A DNA stretch of 31,985 nt from an uncultured Lachnospiraceae bacterium (GTDB taxonomy: Bacteria > Bacillota > Clostridia > Lachnospirales > Lachnospiraceae): NCBI GenBank assembly GCA_910585715.1, contig CAJUEX010000040.1:1-31985 (forward strand), read 5' to 3'. How positions within the stretch are numbered: position 1 is the first letter of the stretch; each line of letters starts with the position of its first letter. Positions 16,451-25,800 of the stretch are shown piece after piece. The notes under the pieces were generated by a model. That model saw only the letters and a program-made list of their open reading frames with translations, did not search any database and was not told where the DNA came from. The position numbers and the translations under genes were made by a program.

Positions 16451-16472
16451 GCAGAAGACGGGAAACTTCTGC
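16451..16472 (+). repeat. Short hairpin
   Basis: GCAGAAG and CTTCTGC pair across an 8-base loop. No T run follows, so it is a weak terminator candidate at best. It comes directly after the stop of the broken or short ORF. Confidence 0.3.
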
Positions 16473-16518
16473 GATATAAATATTTTCTGACACAATATCC
16501 AAAAAAGGAATTTGTGTA

Positions 16519-16662
16519 ATGAGGCAGAAAGATTCCGGATATACCGGAGCGGGGAATAAGAATTTATATGAGGGACAACAAGAAAGAATTATTGCAATAG
16601 CAAGATTGGTGAAAGAAGTCATTGAGGGAATGACTTGGAACGTGACGAGTATATTTTTTTAG
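16519..16662 (+). CDS. Possible 47-residue protein
   Basis: ATG 16519 is preceded by AAGGAA (16505-16510), eight bases upstream. The 47-codon frame is polar at first (G-Y-T-G-A-G-N-K-N), then has a likely amphipathic helix E-G-Q-Q-E-R-I-I-A-I-A-R-L-V-K-E-V-I-E-G-M. It ends 31 bases before a strong terminator, which suits a short transcript. There is no recognised family. The helix resembles C-terminal tails of Rpn-type nucleases, so a gene remnant is equally possible. This is the only other coding candidate in the 700-base gap between the kinase and the RHS gene. Confidence 0.25.
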   Translation: MRQKDSGYTGAGNKNLYEGQQERIIAIARLVKEVIEGMTWNVTSIFF

Positions 16663-16693
16663 AGGGAGATGCTATTGCAGAAAATGTGGAAAA

Positions 16694-16736
16694 CGGGCTG
16701 TCAGACTATCGGGAAAAGGCTGGCAGCCTGTTTTTT
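16694..16736 (+). terminator. Strong terminator before the RHS gene
   Basis: CGGGCTGTCAG (16694-16704) pairs with CTGGCAGCCTG (16720-16730) over 11 positions including two G-U pairs. Six T follow. It closes the regulator/small-ORF transcript and insulates the RHS promoter. Confidence 0.82.
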
Positions 16737-16776
16737 GTTAATTAGATATTTCATAATCAATTTTCATAGATAACCA

Positions 16777-16806
16777 TTGACAAAAATGATTTTCGTTTGT
16801 TATAGT
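16777..16806 (+). promoter_or_regulatory. Promoter of the RHS toxin gene
   Basis: A consensus TTGACA (16777-16782) and TATAGT (16801-16806) are 18 bases apart. The predicted start is about 50 bases before ATG 16865, whose ribosome site is AAAGGA (16854-16859). Confidence 0.65.
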
Positions 16807-16864
16807 TATAGAAACAATAAGAAGGACTACATTATTTTGCACAGGGAAAGAACAAAGGATAATC

Positions 16865-19800
16865 ATGAACAAAGAAAATCAAAAGATAACTAAAATGAAA
16901 GTTGAAAAAGGGATTCGGAAAACGATTTCCATCATACTTATTGCAGCCATACTGGCGGGACTGATACCGGAAACAGTTTATGCTCCCGGAAGGAGCCAGA
17001 CCACAGGAAAAAAACTGGTCAGACAGGAAAAGCCGGCGGCAGGGCCGGAAGACGGAGAGGCTCTGGAAAATGCCGGTTCAGATGAAGCCCTTGTTGGGAA
17101 ACGGCAGAGTTCCCGGGATGTGAAGGAGCCTGTGTCCCATGAAAAGGCGGCAGTGGATAATTATGCGGGGGCAGATGGTGATGACAGCCATGGCGGGTCA
17201 CCCTTTTCCCATATTACAGAAACCGTAAAGGCAGAGGCAGCAGTGCCAGGCCATATGGAACCGGGAGCCGTAAAGCCTGAAAATACGGAGCCGGGAGATA
17301 TGGAGACGAAAGAAACAGAACCGGGAGATGCGGAGCCGGAAGAGGATACAGACCCGGAAGGGAAAGAACCGGATGGAAAGGGCACAGACCCGGAAGGGAA
17401 AGAACCGGATGGAAAGGGCACAGAACCGGAAGAGAAAGACCCGGATGGAAAGGGTACAGACCCGGAAGAAAAGGACCCGGAAGAAAAGGACAAGGAGCAG
17501 GAAAAAGAAGATAAGCCGCCGGTAGCCCGAATAAAGTGCGAAAAAAGCTACTATAGGGAAAAAAGCGGTATCTGCACCATTTCCCTTGAGGACTGCTCCT
17601 ATTCACCGGACGGAAATCCGATTGAAAGTGAGCTCCGGGTAACCTGTGACAGCGGACGGAATGGCAGATATGAAGAAATCTGCCCGGATGTGAGCCATTC
17701 TGACAATACATACAGCATCCGGACGGACATGCCCGGCAGTTATAAGGCAAGGCTCACCGTAAAAGAACAGACAGAAAATGCACTGGATGACGAAAAAGAG
17801 ATTTTTTTTGAGGTCTTAAACAAAGCGCCCACTGTCAGCGGCAGCGTTCTTCCGGAGAAGAAGGTTACCATCATGAGCATTACGGACAAAGCCTCCGGGA
17901 ATGCTCCGGATATGGAGGAAACAGTAAAAAAGCTGACAGAAGAAGGATATGATGTTACCTTCAGAAGCTTTTTCTATAAAAACAAACAGGCAGCAGCCCT
18001 TGGCGAAAGGAATTATGCAGGCAAAGAGGCTGATTCCGGACATGCCACGGAAGGAGAAGGAAACACAGGGGATGCTTCCGTTTCCTCCAATGGTCTTACG
18101 CTGTCTTCCTGGGTGGCAGAAGGAGAAGACGAAACGGTTTCCCTGAGCTGGAAAAGCAGCGGGGGTATCCGCAGCCTGGCCGGCTACCGCCTGTTCCGGA
18201 AGCTGGGGGAAGAAGCCTATACCAGCATTTCCACCTGGGACGGGGAAAGCCACATAAAGATACTGAATGTATACCCTTACCGGCAGCAGCTGTATTTATG
18301 GATGAACAAGCCCCTGAAGGACTCAAAAGACAGTGCAGGAAAAGGCCTGCTGGATATCGATTCCGTAAGCTTTGACAGGTTTAACGAGGAGCCGGAACGG
18401 TATCTGCTGGATGATGATAATAAATACAAATACGACGTGATTATGTTTGGTTCTGCTGATTGTAACGGCGGCAAAGACCTGAATGAACTTTCCTACAACA
18501 CCACCCTGAAATTCATCCAGTCAGGAAGAGGGGTTCTGTTCGGACATGATTCGGTAGTGCAAAATGCAGCCCAGAGACATCCGTGGCTTGCCAGATTTGG
18601 CGAACTGCTGGGACTGAGCTTTAATTCCCATGGTACGCTGGATGGCAGCGGGACCAAAGTGGATATTGTAAAGGAGGGAACCCTTACCAGCTATCCATGG
18701 AAGCTGAGAGGAACCCTGAACGTGCCCTATTCCCACTCATCCAGCCAGTATGTGGATAAAGAGTTCGGAAAAAATACCACCATATGGATGCGGTATCAGG
18801 GAGAACCAAAAGCCGGAAATTATTACCTTTTAAGCAAAAACTCCGTTGCAATGATACAGACCGGCCATTCCGGCAATTCCAACGACGATGAGAAAAAAAT
18901 CCTTGCAAACACCCTGTGCTACCTGAAACAGTACACCATTGACGACCATGCAAAAGACCCCACTGCATATGACATGGAAGCGCCGGAGGTTACAGGTGCG
19001 GACGCCTATTTCACCAGCACGGACTTTGACAAAATGGCGCTGCACATAGAGGGAAGGGACAAAGGGACCATCTACAGATACTTCGTCCAGACCGTGCCCA
19101 AAGAAGAATACAGCCGGATAATAACCTCCAATGAAGTAAAAGAGGAAATGAAAACCGGAATAAAAGGATTTGCGGTTCTGGTAAATGACGATTCCTCCCC
19201 GGTTCCGGAACTCTATGAAAAAAGCCTTCTGACAGGCGAAATAAAGAACTTTGTAAAGGCAGTGGATGACCAGGCATACACAGACATCCCTTCCCGGTAC
19301 ATCGGAAAAGAATGCTATGCCCACATCTGTGCCGTGGATAACTCCGACAACGTAAGCGGACAGATTACAATAAAGCTGGACACCACATCAAATATATATG
19401 ACATACAGCAGTTCCTTCAGGAAGAAGCGGACTACATTGTCTTAGACCTTGACAGGAAAGAATGGGACCTGTCCGAATGGGCAAATATAGAAAAGGCCCT
19501 TGTGGAGACAGGAGCGGAAGTTCTCCCGGCATCCGGGCAGATAACCGATCAAATCCTTGCCGGAGAAAAAACAAAACAGTCAGCAGGGCACAACCACGTA
19601 TTCCCAGGACAGAAGCTTTCCATTGAAACCTGTTACTCTGATGCGGAAAGCGACCCATGCCATCAACAGGAAATCACCGTTTCAAATGGAGACAGCACTG
19701 AAAAAATCATGATTTCCCGGGAGAAAGCGGCAGAGGGAAAAGCCCGGAGCACATATACCGTTTCAGAAAACGGCACCTACCACATTTCCGTAAAAGCCCA

Positions 19801-22800
19801 GGATGACCCTGCTTCCGGAAATGAAAGACTTTCGGATTACAGGGCATGGTCCGAGTCCCATACACTGACAGATGGGCTTGTATGCTCCGAAAGACCCGTA
19901 TTAAAAGACCTTGCCATAAGAGAATCACAAGAGGCGGAAGGAACGTTTAGGATAACATATGACGCATACGTTCCCGGCAAAGAAGCTTTGGAAAACAAAG
20001 GTATTTCCAGGGTTTCCCTGTGGTGGAGAAAAGTAGGCGACAGCAGCTGGAATCAGGGGGAACTGCCCAAAAAACCGGATATCGGCTGTGTTTATCTGTT
20101 AAAAGCCGTTGCAACAGACCAGTACGGCATGGATTCCCTTCCAAAAGCGGCACTGCTGGATGCCCAGGCATGGGCCATGACAGAAGCAGACAGCAGCTTA
20201 AAGGTTCAGAATTCCGTAGAAATACTTACCTTTGCAGGCACGGAGGAGACCTGTAAGGAGGAACTGGAAAAAGTCAAAAAGAGCTGTGCTGCAGAAGAAT
20301 GCCCTGTTTCCATAAGGAAAGCCACTGCCGACAGCATAGATTTTCAGGAGCCGGAATCCATCAGATTTGTCCTCCTTCCGGACAAAGCATATGAAAAGAA
20401 CCTTCTGGATAATCCTGCTATGGAAAAAGCCCTTATCCAGTCAAATGCTGTCGTAGTTTACGCAGATGACACAGAGCTCCCTGCCGAAACAATGAAAAAG
20501 AACATCCATCTGCTGAAAAGAGATGTATATACAGGCATGTTCTGTGGAATGGGCGTGGATTATGCCGGAAAATATGTGGAATTTTCAGAAAATACCAGCT
20601 ACTCCGCAAGGCTTGTTGTGGAATATGAAAATGCCCTTACAGGACAACCCCAGACCAGCACCTATGAACAGCCGTTTACCCCCGAAAGGCCCGGAACCTA
20701 TCACATATATTTCCAGACTGCACCCAGATATAAAAACGGAGCCACCGGAAGATATCAGGGAGAATACCCCATTGTGTCCGGTTTCCATGTATACAAAAGG
20801 CCGGTCTGCAAAACTACTACCTTCCTTTCCTATGACAGAAGAAACGTCAGCAGGATAAATGCGGTGACACATCTGGAAAAGAAAGCCTTTGGAAGGGCAA
20901 ACTACATAAATGAAGTAACCTGCCAGTGGAAGCAGGCAGGCGGACAATGGAAAAACGGGGAGCTGCCCTCCGTCCTCACAAGAGGGGAAACCTATCTGCT
21001 GAAAACAACCGTCACGGATGCAGACGGTATTTCCTCCTGCCCGTATGTGGAAATCATCCGTACCGATGACGTTCCCGTACCGGACGTGACGGCACCGAAG
21101 GTTACCATTGAGTCCCCCTCTCACGGAGCCAGAATAGCAGGTCCCGTGGATATCGTGGGCAGCATCCATGATGACACCCGGTTAGCGGAATATTCCATTT
21201 CCTATGATAATGGTTCCGGCAAAAAAGGAACCATGACATATACCGATACAGAAAACAAGAGCTCGCAAAAGCTTGGGGCAATTGACTTTTCTGACCTTCC
21301 AAACGGAGTCTATACCATCATGGTAACTGCAACAGATGAGTGGGATAACAAGGCAAGCGCCAGCGTGCGTATTGTAAACGAATATCCGCTTGTGAAGCTG
21401 ACAAATATCGATGCAGATGAAGAATACGTATATATCCATGGAAAAATAAACCAGATCAATGAGGTGACAGAGACAGCATATGCCTATAAGAATCCCGGGG
21501 AGGATAATGAAATCCCCATAACCGGAGAGGAAGAGGCGCAGGAAAAAGGAAAATACATTGGAATTACAAAGGTTCTGGAGATTCCGGAACCAAAAGACAA
21601 CGGCTATTTTGACGGGAATATCATGTCAGAGGAAGAAATCCTGTTCCGGATTCCCTTGGACCGGATGGAAAGCGGTGTTTATACCTTCCATGCCAGGGCA
21701 AAGGATAAAAATGGAATTTCCACAGCCGCTGCCATAAAAGCAGAGCTTATAAAGAAGAGCACAGAGGAGGATGAAACTGTTACAGAACAGACATCTTCTG
21801 TTGTGCTGCAGTTCAACAGCGTGGAGCTGGTGGATGCAGATGAAGGAAGTATGGCTGGAGAGCAGCCTGAGGAGGCAGTAAAACAGGGTGCGGCTGGAGA
21901 GCAGTCCGGGGCAGCAAACCAGGATGCAGCAGTGAACCAAAGTACGGCAGGAAAACAGGCTGGGACAGCAAATCAAAAAGCCACAGAAAAGCAGTCTGAG
22001 GCAGCAAACCAAAGTACGGCAGGAGAACAGGCTGCGGCAGTGAATCAAAGTACGGCAGGAAAACAGCCTGTGACAGCAAACCAGAATACAGCAGGAGAAC
22101 AGTTAGCTGCAGCAAACCAGCCGGAGCCCCGGAGTGCTGGGACTGTATCAGACAATAGCACCGGGTATCCGGAAGCCCCGGCAACAGAGGAATCTGACGG
22201 GGAAATCCCGGCAGTACAAAAGGAACCCTGTGTCCGCATACAGGGAACTTACGAATCAACAGATGAAATCACAGAAAAAACTTTTGAACTGAAAAATACA
22301 AACACAAATGCGCCCATTCCCTTTGAGCTCCGGATGGAGAACGGCAGGGTGACCCTCACTGCAAAGACATCCCTTATGGGACAGGGGGACTTTACAGCCA
22401 CAGGCCGCCTGAAAAACAGCCATGGCTGTGAAGCATATGCAGCCACGTCCTTCCAGCTTTCCGGAGAGGAGGGAAACAAAGACATCACCCTGGAAGAAAC
22501 TCCCGGCCAGAACCAGGGGACGCCTCCTTCCATTTCCGCCATCCTCTTCAACGAAGACAGGACCCTTGTCCAAATCCACGGTGACAGGGCAGGCCATGAA
22601 CACACCACCCTTACCTGTGAAAATATCTCAACCGGAAAGAAAATAAACGTAAAAGAATGCGACGACAACGGAACCATAGGAACCATGTATTCCTCCGACT
22701 TTGAAAACGGCCAGTACAGGGTCACCCTTACCGCATATGATTCCAAAGGGACAGTCCTTGGCATGGCAGCCATGCTGTTCACCTATACAAAAGGCGGACA

Positions 22801-25800
22801 GGGCGGCTCAGTCTCTGACAATACCGTTTCCGATAATACCGTCTCAGGCAACCAGACGGACAAGACTGCGCCTGTTATCGAGCTGGACATAGAGGATGAC
22901 GACTACATCCTTACGGAAGCTTCAAACCTCACAGGAAGCATCCACGACGAGACCGCCCTGAAAGAATACAGGGTGACCATCATCCCCGAAGGGGAGGAAA
23001 GCGGAAAAGTCATAAAGACCGGAACCGAAGAAATAAAAGACGCCGCCATTGCGTCCATCGACCCAGCCACCCTTGCCAACGGCAGATACAGGGTAATGGT
23101 GGAGGCAGAAGACAAAGCCGGCAACCGGAAGACCGCAGCCCTCGCCTTTACCGTGGATTCCCGGCTGAAAGTCGGAAACATGAACATCGGCTTCACCGAC
23201 CTGGTGGCAAAGCTGCCCTCCGGCTCCCTGAACCTGCAGAGATTCTACAACTCCAACAACAAGACCTGCGGCGACTTCGGCTACGGCTGGACCATGGGCC
23301 TTACCGGCATGACCCTGAAGGAAAACAGCGACATATCCAGAGGCTACAGACAGGAAGTGTCCGGCATGGGCCTGTCCACCAGCTACCATATCCGCCAGAC
23401 GGCAAACCATGACGTGACCGTCCACTACGGGGACGGCACCAGCGACAGGTTCAGACTGACCCTCTCCCCGGACACCAGCGGCCTTGTGCCCATCCGCCTT
23501 GTGAAAGTAGGCTTCACCTGCCAGACCAGCCAGGGAGTGACCCTGGAGTTAGCCGGTGACAACTCCGCAGGCCTGGAAGGGGACAGCCTGCTCTGGGAAG
23601 ACGAAAGCAAATATGACGGACTGGTATACATACTCACCATGAAGGACAAAACCAGAGCATACCTGACCCCGGACAAAGGAGTCTTCAAAATCGAAGACTC
23701 CCTGGGCAACACCATCACCGTGGATGAAAACGGCTATCACGGCGAAGGAAACAAAGGCATCACCCTGACCCGCAACGAAGAAGGCCTCATCACCAGCGCC
23801 ACCGACGGAAACGGCAGGACCGTAAGCTACGGCTATGACGAAAACAAAAACCTGACAAGCTTCACCAACCAGGCAGGCCACACCGTCTCCTTCACCTATG
23901 ACGGAGAACACAACCTTGCCTCCATCACCGACCCCATGGGAGTGGCGGCGGCACGGAACGAATACGACGAAACCGGAAGGCTCACCGCCACCATAGACGC
24001 AGAAGGAAACCGGATGGAATACACCTACGACGTTGAAGGAAGAACCCAGGCCATACAGGACCGGCGCGGTTACACCACCGTCCACACCTATGACGAAAAT
24101 GGCAACATCCTGAAGACCGTGGACCCCATGGGCACCGCCACCTACAATACCTACGACACCTACGGCAACCTGCTGACGGAAACAGACGGCAACGGCAATA
24201 CCACATCCTATGCCTATGATGAAAACGGGAACATAACCGAAATAACAGCGGCAGACGGAACAAAAATACAAAACACCTACAGACAGGACAACTGCGTTAC
24301 ATCCATCCGGATGATGGACAAGACCATCATCGCCATGGACTATGACGACAGGGGAAGGATAACGGGAGTCACCGACGGCAACCGGAACAGGACAGCCTAT
24401 GAATACACCAGGGACGGCAGGCTCTCCTCCATCACAGACCGGATAGGACAGTACCAGAAAGCCACCTATGACGCAGAAGGAAACGTCCTGACCACCACCA
24501 ACGGGGCAGGAGAGACCACATCCTATACCTATGACGGGGACGGGAACTGCAGCAGCATGACCATAAGCAGGGAGGAAGACGGGGAAAGGAAGACCTTCAC
24601 CACCCGTTACGCCTACGACAAATCCGGAAACATCACCCAGAGCACCGACAGCCAGGGAAACGTGACCGCCTACGAATACGACGCAAACGGCAACCAGACC
24701 GCAGCCACAGACGCAAAAGGACGGAGAATCGCCTATGCCTATGATTCCATGGGAAACATGGAAAAAGTCACATACCCAGACGGCACCAGCGAAACCTTTG
24801 AACATGATGCCAACGGCAATGCCATAAAAGCCACCGACCGAAGCGGCAGGACCGTGCACATGGATTACGACAAACTGAACCGCCTTGTCAGGAAGACCTA
24901 TGCAGACGGCACCAGTGAAAGCTACGCATACGACAGGGCAGGCAACCTGACCAGCCGGACCGGCGCCGGCGGTGGCGAGACAAGATACACCTACAATGCC
25001 CGCAACTTAAACACCGCCATCACCGACCCATACGGCGCAGTGACCACCTTTACCTATGACGAAGCGGCACGCCTTATAAAAACCGTGGACAATGAAGGCA
25101 ATGAACTTTCCCATACCTATGACGGAAACGGCAACATCCTGAAAACCACCTATGCGGACGGAAGCAGCGTCACGGCGGAATACGATGCAAGGAACCGGAC
25201 CACCTCACAGACAGATGCCAGCGGCAACAGGACAGAGTACGAATACGACGGCGCGGACCGCCTCACAAAAGTAACGGATGCCTGCGGCAACAGCTACAGC
25301 TATGACTACGACGAAAACGGCAACCTGTCAGCCGTGACGGATCCCAACGGCCATGCCACAAAATATACCTATGACGGGGCAGGGCGCGTCTTATCCGTGA
25401 CCAGCCCACAGGGAAGAAAGATGGAATACCGGTATGACACCACAGGAAACCTGATTTCCCATAAAGACTATGCAGGAAACCTGACCGCCTATACCTACGA
25501 CACCATGGACAGGCCCGTGGAGAAACAGACAGGCGGGAAAACCACCGCCTACTCCTATGAAGATGACAGCCTCAGCAAAGTAACCGATGAAAACGGGGAA
25601 ACCTGTTTTGAATACGACCAGTACGGCAGACTGACGAAAAAAACAGATGCACAGGGCGGCTACATAACCTATACTTATGACAGGGCAGGACGCACCGCAT
25701 CCTTGGAAACCCCGGCAGGAAAGACCTCCTACGAATACGACCTGCTTGACAGGGTGACCCGTGTCATCGACCACAACGGAAACGCAACGGTCTACGAATA

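Noticed and set aside
16669..16773. Short ORF beginning MLLQKMWKTGC after GAGGGAG, first considered as an AgrD-like peptide
   Set aside because: It runs through the terminator stem and T run, its ribosome site touches the ATG, and it lacks AgrD features such as a conserved charged C-terminal tail.
17161..17750. Long minus-strand open frames opposite the RHS N terminus, rich in Pro/Ser/Gly
   Set aside because: They are mirror images of the 36-bp acidic repeat in the plus-strand gene and have no ribosome site.
21860..22120. Regular spacing of repeats considered as a CRISPR-like array
   Set aside because: The units are in frame, coding and continuous, with no unique spacers, so this is a protein linker repeat.
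23549..24859. 436-codon minus-strand open frame rich in Val/Gly/Cys
   Set aside because: It lies opposite the YD repeats; the periodic, C-ending codon bias of the plus strand keeps this frame open. No start signal or family match.
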